Origin: Propionibacteriaceae bacterium | GTDB lineage: Bacteria > Actinomycetota > Actinomycetes > Propionibacteriales > Propionibacteriaceae | NCBI GenBank assembly: GCA_031286045.1 | Contig: JAITVA010000085.1 | Coordinates: 1-35,040 of the forward strand | DNA: 35,040 bases | Direction: 5' to 3' | Part shown: positions 21,007 to 31,057 of the stretch, piece by piece | How positions within the stretch are numbered: the stretch's first letter is position 1 | How the letters are laid out: each line of letters opens with the position of its first letter | The notes under the pieces: generated by a model | Seen by the model: only the letters and a program-made list of their open reading frames with translations | Database searches by the model: none | Told to the model about the DNA's origin: nothing | Made by a program: the position numbers and the translations under genes

Positions 21007-21675
21007 GTGAACATCGACCAGTCAGGCCCGGTCAGACCGGCGCCCTTGCCCGCCCCGACGCCCGCCCAGGAGGACATGCTCCTGAAGACCTTGGTGGAGG
21101 CGTTGGACCATGTGCCTGATGACGATCCGGTCGCAGTGGCCGAGCTGGTGTGGCAGAAGATGACGGCATACGACGCTGGAGTCCGCTTGACTGACCACGA
21201 CTATCTGGTCGCCTGTGTGGCGATGACGATGGCCGAGGCGCGCGATGAGGTCTGGCGACGACTCACCCAAGGTCAAGCCAGTCGATTCCTACCGTTTTGG
21301 CTGGGCGTCCTGGCCAGGTCGCCCCAGGCGGTGAGGCTCACTCCGTTGGCCGTCACAGGGGTGTTCGCCTGGATCAGTCAGGCCAAGAATCTCCATGAGA
21401 GGTGTCTGACGCAGGCCGAGACCATTGACGCCGACTACCCGCTGGTGCGCTTGCTGCGCCGAGTCACGCAAGAGAGCCCGACGGTTGGTCAGTGGTTCCA
21501 GGCGGTGGATGACGCCGTTGCGCGTCAGCGACTCGGGAAACCTGACGCAGTGCCGAGTCGGCGATGGAGCGATGGCGGACGCGCGGGTCGAACCACACAA
21601 CTCGGCGAGGCGGGGATCAGCGTCGACCAGGACTTCACAGTTGTATCTGGACGATGTGTCCGACCAGGTAGGTGA
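21007..21675 (+). CDS. DUF4192-like C-terminal region protein, short form or truncated
   Basis: Segment VAVAELVWQKM...ADYPLVRLLRRVTQESPTVGQWFQAV resembles the C-terminal half of DUF4192; GTG start at 21007. Confidence 0.5.
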   Translation: MNIDQSGPVRPAPLPAPTPAQEDMLLKTLVEALDHVPDDDPVAVAELVWQKMTAYDAGVRLTDHDYLVACVAMTMAEARDEVWRRLTQGQASRFLPFWLGVLARSPQAVRLTPLAVTGVFAWISQAKNLHERCLTQAETIDADYPLVRLLRRVTQESPTVGQWFQAVDDAVARQRLGKPDAVPSRRWSDGGRAGRTTQLGEAGISVDQDFTVVSGRCVRPGR

Positions 21676-22324
21676 TTCCCATTGTCAACATACCAACCAA
21701 ACAGTTGCGCAGGATGGCGGGGAGAATACGGGCATGTCCGAGCCAGGCCGCCACCGATCCCGTCAGTGACAACACCACGACCACGGCGATCATGGTGGCG
21801 ACCACGCGGGCATCCGGATCGGTGAGAACCATGACCAAGAGTGGGACTAGGGCGCCCAGCGTGAAGGAGACGAAGGAGGCCAGGGCTGCCGCCCAGGGAG
21901 ACGTTTGTTCATGGGCCGAGATGCCGAAGCGAGCTTCGGTCTGGGCGGCGACCGCGTCATGGGCGGAATACTCCCGAGCGACCTGATTGGCCAAGTGGTG
22001 AGACAGCCCGCGGCCCTCATAGATGGCGGTCAGATCAGCCAAGGCCTGATCGGGGTCCGCTTTCAGGGCATCGCGTACCTGCTCGACCGCTGCCAGTTCT
22101 GTGTCCTTTTGGCTTGAGACGGAGACGTACTCACCGCCAGCCATGGACAGCGCGCCAGCGACAAGTCCAGCCAAGCCGGCGACGAGCAGAGCCTGCGAGC
22201 TGCTAGTGGCCCCAGCCACGCCCATGACGATGCCAGCGGTCGACACGATGCCATCGTTGGCGCCCAAGACGCCAGCGCGCAGCCAGTTGAGCTTCGCTGC
22301 TAGTGACGAGGGATGATCGGCCAT
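21635..22324 (-). CDS. VIT1/CCC1-family Fe/Mn transporter-like protein
   Basis: LNWLRAGVLGANDGIVSTAGIVMGVAGA, GALSMAGGEYVSVSSQKDTE, ISAHEQTSPWAAALASFVSFTLGALVPL. Confidence 0.92.
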   Translation of the reverse strand: MADHPSSLAAKLNWLRAGVLGANDGIVSTAGIVMGVAGATSSSQALLVAGLAGLVAGALSMAGGEYVSVSSQKDTELAAVEQVRDALKADPDQALADLTAIYEGRGLSHHLANQVAREYSAHDAVAAQTEARFGISAHEQTSPWAAALASFVSFTLGALVPLLVMVLTDPDARVVATMIAVVVVLSLTGSVAAWLGHARILPAILRNCLVGMLTMGITYLVGHIVQIQL

Positions 22325-22539
22325 AAAAGTATCTTGCCAAACCTCGGCGAAGAAAGCACAATCTGAGGTCCTCGCCCGCTCACCGGGCGGCGTGTGATGG
22401 TTCGGTCTGGAGCAGTAAACTCATACCGTGCTTCAGTCTCGCCCTTGGCGGTCGGGTTTGAGATCATGAGCCAGGTCCACCTCGCTGTGACGGTGGGCAG
22501 TGGATCGCCATCCGATGAGACGAGCGTGAAGGAGTCAAC

Positions 22540-25014
22540 GTGAGCGAGGTCACTGGTCCGGCGGAGTACGACCTGCGACAGGTCCAAGACAAATGGCAGG
22601 CCTATTGGGCTGAACACAAGACGTTTCGTCCGCTTGATGACGGGTCAAAGCCACGTCGCTACGTCTTGGATATGTTCCCATACCCCTCTGGGGATCTGCA
22701 CATGGGTCATGCCGAGGCCTTCGTCATGGGCGATGTCGTGGCACGGTACTGGAAGCTCCAAGGCTATGACGTGATGCACCCCCTGGGATGGGACTCGTTT
22801 GGGCTGCCTGCAGAGAACGCCGCTATCGCTCATGGCACTCATCCGGCCGAGTGGACTTATGCCAACATCGAGACACAAGTCCGGTCATTCCTGCGTTACG
22901 GCTTGTCAGTCGACTGGTCAAGGCGGCTGCACACCTCGGATGTCGAGTACTACCGCTGGACTCAGTGGTTGTTCCTGCGCTTCTTCGAGAAGGGTCTGGC
23001 CTACCGCAAGGCCAGTTATGTCAACTGGTGCCCCAACGACCAGACGGTCTTGGCGAACGAGCAGGTCGTGCAAGGATTGTGCGAGCGCTGCCATGCCGTG
23101 GTGACCAAGCGTCGGCTGACACAGTGGTATTTCAAGATCACTGATTACGCCCAACGCTTGCTCGATGACATGGAGCAACTGGAGGGCAAGTGGCCAGATC
23201 GCGTGCTGGCGATGCAGCGCAATTGGATCGGCCGCTCCCAAGGCGCCTATGTCGACTTCCACATTGACGGGCGCGAGGAGCCAGTCACAGTGTTCACCAC
23301 CCGGCCGGACACGCTGTACGGTGCGACCTTCATGGTGGTGGCTCCGGACTCCGACCTGGCCAACGAGATCGTCTCCGACCAGCAGAGGAGCCAATTCGAG
23401 GCCTACCTTGAACAGACCAAGAAAGCCACTGACATCGAGCGACAGTCGACCGAACGGGAGAAGACGGGTGTCTTTCTCGGTCGGTATGCCGTCAATCCGG
23501 TCAACGGTGCACGCATCCCGATGTGGGCGGCTGACTATGTGCTCGCTGACTACGGCACTGGAGCCATCATGGCTGTGCCAGCCCACGACCAGCGCGACCT
23601 GGACTTCGCCCGCGCCTACGATCTGCCCATCGTCATGGTGATCGACACTGGCGATGCCGATCCTGCCCTCTCGGGGGTCGCGACAGCCTCAGATGGGGTC
23701 TACGTCAACTCTGGTGACCTCGACGGACTGCGGGACAAGAAGTCCGGCATCGAACGCATTTGCGCCAGCTTGGAGCATGATGGCACTGGTCGCGCCGCCG
23801 TCACCTATCGGTTGCGTGATTGGCTGTTGTCACGTCAGCGTTTCTGGGGTTGCCCTATCCCGATCGTGCATTGTCCAATCGACGGCGAGGTTCCGGTGCC
23901 GGATGATCAGCTGCCCGTCGAGTTGCCTGATCTGCGGGGTGCGGCCTTGGCTCCCAAGGGGATCTCGCCGCTCGCCAGCGCCGACGATTGGGTCACGACG
24001 ACCTGTCCCACATGCGGGGGACCAGCCACCCGCGACGCCGACACGATGGACACTTTCGTCGATTCGTCCTGGTACTTCTTCCGTTACTGCTCGCCTCATG
24101 ACGAGGCTGCGCCATTCGAGAAGGAGGATGTGGCCAAGTGGATGCCGGTGGATCAGTACGTCGGGGGCGTTGAGCACGCCACTTTGCACTTGATGTACTC
24201 GCGTTTCTTCACGAAAGTGCTTCATGACTTGGGAATGGTCGATTTCACTGAGCCCTTCGAGTACCTCATGAATCAAGGGCAGGTCATCAATCAGGGCAAG
24301 GCGATGTCGAAATCCTTGGGCAATGGGGTCGATCTCGGAGCCCAGATCGATCAATATGGGGTCGACGCTATCCGGACGACGGTCGTCTTCGCTGGCCCAC
24401 CGGAAGATGATATCGACTGGGCCGATGTCTCGCCTTCGGCGACCCTGCGGTTCCTGCAACGTTCGTGGCGACTGGCTCAGGATGTCACCAGCCCGGTCGG
24501 AGTCGATGTCACGACAGGCGAAATCGCGCTGCGACGGACGACCCACCGTATCCTCGGAGAAATCACCGATCTGTTGGAGGCCAGGCGGTTCAACGTCTGT
24601 GTCGCCCGCTTGATGGAACTGGTCAACGCCACGCGCAAGGCGATCGACACCGGCGTCGGCGGTGGCGACCCGGCGGTGCGGGAGGCGGCCGAATACACCA
24701 CGGTGGCGCTGTCTCTGTTCGCGCCCTACGTCGCCGAAGAGATGTGGGGGGCGCTCGGACACCAGCCGTCGGTGGCCGAGACATCCTGGCCGACGGTCGA
24801 CCCGCAGCTGCGACAGGCCTTGTCAGGGACGATGGCGGTTCAGGTCCAAGGTAAGGTTCGGGCGAAGTTGGAGGTGCCGGTCGACATCAGCGAGGCCGAC
24901 GCGCAGGCTCTGGCCTTGGGTGACGACAATGTTCAGAAGTACTTGGCGGGTCGCGAAGTGGAGCGGATCATTCTGCGGCTGCCCAAGATGATCTCAATCG
25001 TGCCAAAGTCCTGA
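22540..25014 (+). CDS. leuS: Leucyl-tRNA synthetase
   Basis: [16 protein letters not shown] (HIGH region), [47 protein letters not shown] (KMSKS). Confidence 0.97.
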   Translation: MSEVTGPAEYDLRQVQDKWQAYWAEHKTFRPLDDGSKPRRYVLDMFPYPSGDLHMGHAEAFVMGDVVARYWKLQGYDVMHPLGWDSFGLPAENAAIAHGTHPAEWTYANIETQVRSFLRYGLSVDWSRRLHTSDVEYYRWTQWLFLRFFEKGLAYRKASYVNWCPNDQTVLANEQVVQGLCERCHAVVTKRRLTQWYFKITDYAQRLLDDMEQLEGKWPDRVLAMQRNWIGRSQGAYVDFHIDGREEPVTVFTTRPDTLYGATFMVVAPDSDLANEIVSDQQRSQFEAYLEQTKKATDIERQSTEREKTGVFLGRYAVNPVNGARIPMWAADYVLADYGTGAIMAVPAHDQRDLDFARAYDLPIVMVIDTGDADPALSGVATASDGVYVNSGDLDGLRDKKSGIERICASLEHDGTGRAAVTYRLRDWLLSRQRFWGCPIPIVHCPIDGEVPVPDDQLPVELPDLRGAALAPKGISPLASADDWVTTTCPTCGGPATRDADTMDTFVDSSWYFFRYCSPHDEAAPFEKEDVAKWMPVDQYVGGVEHATLHLMYSRFFTKVLHDLGMVDFTEPFEYLMNQGQVINQGKAMSKSLGNGVDLGAQIDQYGVDAIRTTVVFAGPPEDDIDWADVSPSATLRFLQRSWRLAQDVTSPVGVDVTTGEIALRRTTHRILGEITDLLEARRFNVCVARLMELVNATRKAIDTGVGGGDPAVREAAEYTTVALSLFAPYVAEEMWGALGHQPSVAETSWPTVDPQLRQALSGTMAVQVQGKVRAKLEVPVDISEADAQALALGDDNVQKYLAGREVERIILRLPKMISIVPKS

Positions 25015-25050
25015 ATGCGGACGGTGGCACGAACTAGGCCACCTGTGCGG

Positions 25051-25090
25051 TTGTCCACAGGTCCTTGCTTGGGTCGAAGATTTATCCACA
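25051..25090 (+). promoter_or_regulatory. Pair of DnaA-box-like 9-mers (TTGTCCACA, TTATCCACA), 31 bp start to start
   Basis: TTGTCCACA 25051-25059 and TTATCCACA 25082-25090, upstream of comEA, same spacing as the 20914/20945 pair. Confidence 0.7.
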
Positions 25091-25140
25091 GATTGCTTCG
25101 AGCCTGACACATCGGGGCGTTTTGACCACATTGTCATGGT

Positions 25141-25923
25141 GTGAGTTCCAAACCGATCGACCCCGCGCCAGAGTCCTACTTGGCACGACTGGGTGTGCTC
25201 TTCCCCGCGACAGGGACGGGCGACGAGGCTTCCGTGGTAGCCCCGGACCAGGACCAGTCGACGACGGCGCCGAAGCAGCCTTGGCCAGGCAGGCTCTATC
25301 AGTTCACCAGCCAGCACCTCAAAGTGGTGGCAGCGTTGGTGCTCGGCATGGTCATATTCGCCACCTGGATGGTGATGCGAGCGCGCACCGTTCCGCTCGA
25401 TGAGCCCACGGACGCCACTTCTCCGATCTGGACGATGCCCGCCGACAGTCCGACCCCGACGGTCGAACCCCAGTGGTTGGTTCATGTGGTCGGTGCGGTG
25501 GCCAACCCTGGAGTGATCCGAGTGGCGGTGGGTGCGCGTGTCATTGATGTCATTGAGACTGCCGGCGGTCTGACTGCCGACGCTGATCCGGGCGATCTCA
25601 ATCTCGCCGCCGTGGTGGCGGATGGCTGCCAGGTGGTGATCGGCACCCAGAGCGAGCCGCGTGGCGAGGTGCGCTTGGGGGTTGATGGTGACCCCTCTGG
25701 TTCGTCGGGCACGACCGGTTCAGGGCAGGGGTCGTTGATCAACCTCAATCAAGCGACCGCCGAGCAGTTGGACACCTTGCCCGGTGTCGGCCCAGTCACC
25801 GCGGCCGCCATTGTGACCTGGCGCGACACCAGCGGCCCCTTCACCGTGGTGGAGCAACTCCAGGAAGTCGATGGCATCGGTCCCAAGACCTTCGCCCAGA
25901 TCCAACCCTACGTCTGCTTATGA
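25141..25923 (+). CDS. comEA: ComEA-family DNA-binding competence protein (SLBB + helix-hairpin-helix)
   Basis: WLVHVVGAVANPGVIRVAVGARVIDVIETAGGLT (SLBB); INLNQATAEQLDTLPGVGPVTAAAIVTWRDTSGPF (HhH). Confidence 0.9.
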   Translation: MSSKPIDPAPESYLARLGVLFPATGTGDEASVVAPDQDQSTTAPKQPWPGRLYQFTSQHLKVVAALVLGMVIFATWMVMRARTVPLDEPTDATSPIWTMPADSPTPTVEPQWLVHVVGAVANPGVIRVAVGARVIDVIETAGGLTADADPGDLNLAAVVADGCQVVIGTQSEPRGEVRLGVDGDPSGSSGTTGSGQGSLINLNQATAEQLDTLPGVGPVTAAAIVTWRDTSGPFTVVEQLQEVDGIGPKTFAQIQPYVCL

Positions 25924-28304
25924 GTGAGATGATGAAGCACCGACCGGACAAGCGCACAGATCAGTTGGATCTGCGTCTGGTGGGCCCTGCGATCACAGTC
26001 TGGGCTGGCACGTGGCTGACAACTGGCTGGGACTGGGGCAAGTGGGCTGCGGCTGGCTTGGCCGCTGTCATCGCGGTGGTCGCCGCTGTCATGTGGCTGC
26101 GCGGCCGTCACCTGGCACAGGCCGGGGCGGACTGTGAGTCCACGACCACGAGAGTGGCACAGGTCACGATGGCGGCGTGGGCGATCTGTGTGGTGGCCGT
26201 CTCCAGTGCTGTCATCGGCGGCGCTCGTGTGCTGAGTCTGGAGCATGGCGTGGTCGCCCAGGCGGGCATGGAAGGCCGAGTAGCACAGGTCGAGATCGTT
26301 CTCCAGCAGGTCAAGTTGACGCCCACCTGGGGGAGCGTCGTCGCCCAGGCCACCACCGAGCAGGTCGCTTTGGCGGGCCACAACTATCGAGTGCGTCAGC
26401 CGGTCACCGTCATGGTGTCGGCCGCAGCGGCCCAGGCCTGGTTGAAGTACCCCGCCGGCTCTGTGCTCGGTATGACAGCGCGATTGTCCTCGGTCGACAT
26501 CGCGGATGGGGTGGCGGCTCAGTTGTCCGTGCTGGACGAGGCTCGACTGGTCCGTCCGCCACCGTGGTGGCAGTCAACCATCGAGTCCATGCGTCAGGGT
26601 CTGTCGCTGGCGATGGTGCACAGTCCACCCGAGCAGGCGGGACTGATTCCAGCCCTCGTGGTCGGAGACACCTCGGCGATGTCGGCGACGGTGGTCGATG
26701 ACTTCACGACCACCGGGTTGACTCACCTGACCGCCGTGTCTGGAGCGAACCTGGCCGTGTTGCTGGCCTTTCTGTCGACACTCGCTCGAAGGGCGGGTGT
26801 GCGCGGGACCGGCCTGACGCTTGTGTCGGCGGTTGGTGTGATCGCCTTCGTCCTGATGTGTCACTCGGAGCCAAGCGTGTTGCGTGCCGCGGCCATGGGG
26901 CTGGTGTCGCTGGTCGCGGTCGGTCGTGGTTCTGGAAAACGCTCAGGTGTGCGTGGCCTATGTCTGGCGGTCATGGGCTTGTGCTGGGTCGACCCTTGGA
27001 TGAGCCGGTCCTGGGGGATGGCCCTGTCCGTGCTCGCTTGCACCGGCATCATCGTCTGGGGTGGGCGTTGGGCCACAGTCTTGTCACGTTGGCTGCCCCG
27101 ATGGGTGGCGGAGGCGATGGCCATCCCCTTGTCCGCTCAACTCCTCACTCAGCCGGTCGTGACCTATCTGTCGGGGGCGGTGTCGGTTTCGGGGCTGATC
27201 GCCAACGCCGCCGCTGAGCCGTGGGTGGCGCCAGCGACTGTGGTCGGGCTGGTGGCCGCTGTGGCCAGCGTCTTCAACCTGGTGGTGGCCTCATGGCTGG
27301 GCTATGTCGCTGGCTGGTGTGCCCAGCCGATCTTGACCGTCAGCCACGTCTTGGCCCACCTGCCCGGCGCTTCCCACGCTTGGCCGACCACCGCGGTGGG
27401 CTTGGTCGTCATCAGCGTCGGCTGTGGGGTGTTGGCGTGGGTCATGCCGCTCTTGTTGGATCGCGTCTGGGTGGTTTTGGCCGTCTCGGTCGCCTTGGTC
27501 GTGACGATGCTGAGCGCACCCTACCAGCCGGGTTGGCCCGGTCAGGATTGGCGGGTGACTGCCTGCGACGTCGGACAAGGAGACGCCACCGTCGTGCGGG
27601 TCGATCAGACCTCGGCCATCCTTCTTGACACCGGCCCATCCGACGCTGGTGTGGTCGGGTGTCTTGATCGGCTTCAGATCACAGAGATCCCACTGGTGAT
27701 CTTGACTCACTTCCATGCTGACCATACCGGTGGTCTTCCTCAGGTGATCGAGAGGTTTCCAGTGGCGGGTCTGCTCGTTCCGGAAGGTGGGGGTGACCCC
27801 GACACGGTCCTGAGCCTGGCGCAAGCCTCAGGAATCGGGGTGACACGGGCACATGCGGGTGCTCGTGCCACGGTCGGTGACGCGACTGTGACGGTCCTGT
27901 CCGCCTATCAGTCAGGGTTGGCGTCGTCTGATGGAGAAGAGTCGTCGACCGAGAACGATGAGTCCTTGGTCGTGCGCGTCGACACGCCACAGATGAGCCT
28001 GCTGGCCACCGGCGATGTCGAGCCTCTCGGTCAGCAGGCCGCTTTGTCGAACCCGGCGGCCTTGAAGGTCGACATCCTCAAGGTGCCGCACCATGGCTCC
28101 TCGCGGCAGGACCCGGACTTTCTCCAGGCCAGCGGGGCGTCGATCGCGCTGATCAGTGTGGGGAAGGACAACGGCTACGGCCATCCGACCAGCAAAGCCT
28201 TGAGCTGGTTGAACGATGCTGGAATGGAGGTGCTACGCACTGATGAACATGGGTCAATCGTCATCGCGCGCACGCGGCAGTGGTCGATCACCACCGAACG
28301 GTAG
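25920..28304 (+). CDS. comEC: ComEC/Rec2-family DNA-uptake channel with MBL domain
   Basis: LIPALVVGDTSAMSATVVDDFTTTGLTHLTAVSGANLAVLL; DVGQGDATVVRVDQTSAILLDTGP; LTHFHADHTGG; PHHGSSRQDPDF. Overlaps the comEA stop. Confidence 0.93.
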   Translation: MSEMMKHRPDKRTDQLDLRLVGPAITVWAGTWLTTGWDWGKWAAAGLAAVIAVVAAVMWLRGRHLAQAGADCESTTTRVAQVTMAAWAICVVAVSSAVIGGARVLSLEHGVVAQAGMEGRVAQVEIVLQQVKLTPTWGSVVAQATTEQVALAGHNYRVRQPVTVMVSAAAAQAWLKYPAGSVLGMTARLSSVDIADGVAAQLSVLDEARLVRPPPWWQSTIESMRQGLSLAMVHSPPEQAGLIPALVVGDTSAMSATVVDDFTTTGLTHLTAVSGANLAVLLAFLSTLARRAGVRGTGLTLVSAVGVIAFVLMCHSEPSVLRAAAMGLVSLVAVGRGSGKRSGVRGLCLAVMGLCWVDPWMSRSWGMALSVLACTGIIVWGGRWATVLSRWLPRWVAEAMAIPLSAQLLTQPVVTYLSGAVSVSGLIANAAAEPWVAPATVVGLVAAVASVFNLVVASWLGYVAGWCAQPILTVSHVLAHLPGASHAWPTTAVGLVVISVGCGVLAWVMPLLLDRVWVVLAVSVALVVTMLSAPYQPGWPGQDWRVTACDVGQGDATVVRVDQTSAILLDTGPSDAGVVGCLDRLQITEIPLVILTHFHADHTGGLPQVIERFPVAGLLVPEGGGDPDTVLSLAQASGIGVTRAHAGARATVGDATVTVLSAYQSGLASSDGEESSTENDESLVVRVDTPQMSLLATGDVEPLGQQAALSNPAALKVDILKVPHHGSSRQDPDFLQASGASIALISVGKDNGYGHPTSKALSWLNDAGMEVLRTDEHGSIVIARTRQWSITTER

Positions 28305-28369
28305 CGGCCCGGTGATCGACGCTGTGATTTCTCCTGAGCCACAGGCGAGGCGGTGTCTGGACCACTTCC

Positions 28370-29359
28370 CTAGTCCCGGCGAGCGGCAGACCGTCGTAGG
28401 ATCGACAGCCGGATGATGAGTTGTTCGAGGGCGAAGTCCGGGTCCTGCGCGGCGCCTTTGATCTGGGCGTCGGCATGGGCGACTGCTCGAATGGCAGAGG
28501 CGATGGTCCGTTCGTTCCAAGCCCGTGAGGCTGCGGCGACATCCTTCATCTTCCATGGGGGAACGCCGATGTCAGCGGCAGAAGGCTGTCGGTCGCGAGA
28601 CAGTGCCAGGTAGTTGCCCATCTGGCGCAGCGAACTTGCCAGGGCGGAGGTGATGAGGACATGGGCCACTCCGGTGCTCAGCGCCCATCGCAGTTCCATG
28701 ATGGCGTCGCCAACCTTGCCCGCCAGGGCGTCGTCGGCGACGGCGTAGGAGGTGATGGACGATCGTCCCGCGAAGTACTGCGCCACGATCGGCCCGGTGA
28801 TGACCGGTTCATCGGTGTCCGCCACCAATTGTCTTGTGGCGGCGGCCAGACTGCGTAAGTCTTGCCCGACTGCGTCGACCAGGGATTGAGCGGCCTTGCT
28901 CTCGATCGTCTTGCCGCAGTCCGCGACCTCTTGGCTGACGAACTGGGCCAGCTTCCAGGGCTTGATGACAGGGCATTCCAGGACGTTGCGTGCCAACCCC
29001 GTGAGTTTGTTCAACAGGGCCTTGCCTTGATTGCCACCGCCGTGGGCGATGATGAGGGCGACATTGTCAGGAACCATCTTCGCTAAGGCGACGACGTTGG
29101 TCTCCAGATCTTTCGGTGTCTTCTCAGCGGAAGTGACGCAGGCGAGGGTAGCGGTTGAGAACAGATCGGTGTTCGCCATCTGGTCGAGCATGCCTGGAGT
29201 CAACTCAGCTCCGGCGGCGGTCGTCACTGCCGCATCGGGGACCGCAGCCCGGGCCTGGGCGATCAACCTGGTCATGGTTCGCTCGCTCAGGAATTGCTCG
29301 GGCCCGGTGATGAGGGTCAGGCCAGCGAAGAGGTCGGTCGTTTTGGTCTTGGTTGCCAC
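28370..29359 (-). CDS. holA: DNA polymerase III subunit delta
   Basis: LFAGLTLITGPEQFLSERTMTRLI; DLRSLAAATRQLV; conserved position next to comEC. Preferred GTG start at 29359. Confidence 0.88.
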   Translation of the reverse strand: MATKTKTTDLFAGLTLITGPEQFLSERTMTRLIAQARAAVPDAAVTTAAGAELTPGMLDQMANTDLFSTATLACVTSAEKTPKDLETNVVALAKMVPDNVALIIAHGGGNQGKALLNKLTGLARNVLECPVIKPWKLAQFVSQEVADCGKTIESKAAQSLVDAVGQDLRSLAAATRQLVADTDEPVITGPIVAQYFAGRSSITSYAVADDALAGKVGDAIMELRWALSTGVAHVLITSALASSLRQMGNYLALSRDRQPSAADIGVPPWKMKDVAAASRAWNERTIASAIRAVAHADAQIKGAAQDPDFALEQLIIRLSILRRSAARRD

Positions 29360-29464
29360 CGCTCCAGTATGCCCCACCTGGGTGCGGGGCCGGGCGGTCT
29401 CGGCCGGCGCGCTGGAGGCACGACCTCAGAAGGTCCAACCCTGACAGTGCGGTAAAGTGTGCCC

Positions 29465-30865
29465 ATGGTCACGTGGTGGATGGCCATCCCGTTTGGGGTG
29501 ATGCTGATTGCGATAGCTGTCATACCACTGATCGGTTGGCTCGCCCATTGGTGGGAGAGGCCACTTCATCAACTTGGTGCGGCGCTGGTCCTTGGGCTCG
29601 GTGTCACGGCGGTCATGCTGACACAAGGCCATGGTGAAGACGTTCTCCACGCCCTGATCGAGTACGGTCAGTTCGTCATCCTGCTGTTCGGTCTGTTCAC
29701 GGTCGCCGGTGGCATCGCTCTGACCGGCGACTTGGCGGGCAGGCCCAAGATCAACACCATCTTCTTGGCTGTCGGCACCGTCTTGGCTTCTTTCATCGGC
29801 ACGACTGGCGCCGCCATGCTATTGATTCGACCACTCTTGCTCGCCAACAGTTATCGACGGCATCGAGCGCATCTGGTCGTCTTCGGCATCTTCACGATGG
29901 CCAACTGTGGCGGGCTACTGACCCCCTTGGGCGACCCACCGCTGTTCCTCGGCTTCTTGCGCGGGGTCCCTTTCACATGGACCCTACAGTTGTGGCCGCA
30001 CTGGCTCGTCACGAACGCCTTGTTGCTGATCACCTTCTTCTGCCTCGACGCCGCGCTGATGTCCGGCGAGGATCGAAGCCGTGACGTGGTCCAACCCCTG
30101 GGCCTGGTGGGCAAAACCCAGATCCTCTGGTTCCTCGCCATCGTCGCCGCAGTGGCCTTCGTGCCTTCGACCAACGTTGAGGCCTTCAGCGCGGGGCAGG
30201 TCGGGTGGGTGTCGCTTGTGCCGTGGCGGGAGGTGGTCATTATGGTTGCGGCGGGCCTGTCCTGGATCACCTCACGACCTCAAGCACGATTCGAGATCAA
30301 CCGGTTCACCTTCGCTCCGATCCAGGAAGTCGCCGCCTTGTTCATCGGCATCTTCCTGACCATGGTGCCGGTCCTCCTGCTGCTGGACGAATATGCCGCT
30401 CAGTTGCCGTTGAGCGCTCTCATCTTGTATTTCATGACAGGTGGGCTGTCGGCTGTGCTCGACAACGCGCCGACCTACGCCAGCTTCTTCGAGGCCGCGC
30501 GTGCTTCGGCGTCGGGCATGACTGGAGTTGAACTGGTGGCAGGGGTGCCCGTCAGCTACCTGGTCGCAGTCTCAACCGCCGCCGTCTTCTGGGGTGCGAT
30601 GACATACATCGGCAACGGGCCCAATTTCATGTTGCGCTCAATCGCGCTTCGACAGGGTGTCACCATGCCCTCATTCGTGGGTTACATCGTCTGGAGCGTC
30701 CGCTGGCTGTTGCCAGTGCTGCTCGCGACCATGCTTCTGTTCATCGCCGACCCCTGGTGGGCCAAGGCGACAGGCGCGCTGGTCGCTGTGTCGATACTGA
30801 TCAGAGCAGTGTTGATCTGGCGGCGATGGCAGGGCATCCCACTCCCGCGCATCAATGATCGATAG
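29465..30865 (+). CDS. NhaD/ArsB-superfamily Na+:H+ antiporter-like protein
   Basis: GGIALTGDLAGRPKINTIFLAVGTVLASFIGTTGAAMLLIRPLL, FTMANCGGLLTPLGDPPLFLGFLRGVPF, LSAVLDNAPTY. Confidence 0.85.
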   Translation: MVTWWMAIPFGVMLIAIAVIPLIGWLAHWWERPLHQLGAALVLGLGVTAVMLTQGHGEDVLHALIEYGQFVILLFGLFTVAGGIALTGDLAGRPKINTIFLAVGTVLASFIGTTGAAMLLIRPLLLANSYRRHRAHLVVFGIFTMANCGGLLTPLGDPPLFLGFLRGVPFTWTLQLWPHWLVTNALLLITFFCLDAALMSGEDRSRDVVQPLGLVGKTQILWFLAIVAAVAFVPSTNVEAFSAGQVGWVSLVPWREVVIMVAAGLSWITSRPQARFEINRFTFAPIQEVAALFIGIFLTMVPVLLLLDEYAAQLPLSALILYFMTGGLSAVLDNAPTYASFFEAARASASGMTGVELVAGVPVSYLVAVSTAAVFWGAMTYIGNGPNFMLRSIALRQGVTMPSFVGYIVWSVRWLLPVLLATMLLFIADPWWAKATGALVAVSILIRAVLIWRRWQGIPLPRINDR

Positions 30866-31057
30866 GGAAGCTGGTCAATCCTGTCTTGTCGCCCAGGCAT
30901 TCGAAGCCCGACGGGGCGGCGACTTGACGGTGAGTCCCCTCAGCGACTACACATAACTGAACCCTGAATCCGGGGACGACCGAGCCTGATCATGGCGCGG
31001 CACCTCGTCGGATGGGATTCCGGGCGTTGTCCCACTGACCCAACGAAGGACGAGATC

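Noticed and set aside
23830-24762. 310-aa minus-strand ORF opposite leuS
   Set aside because: Shadow ORF; leuS is intact on the plus strand.
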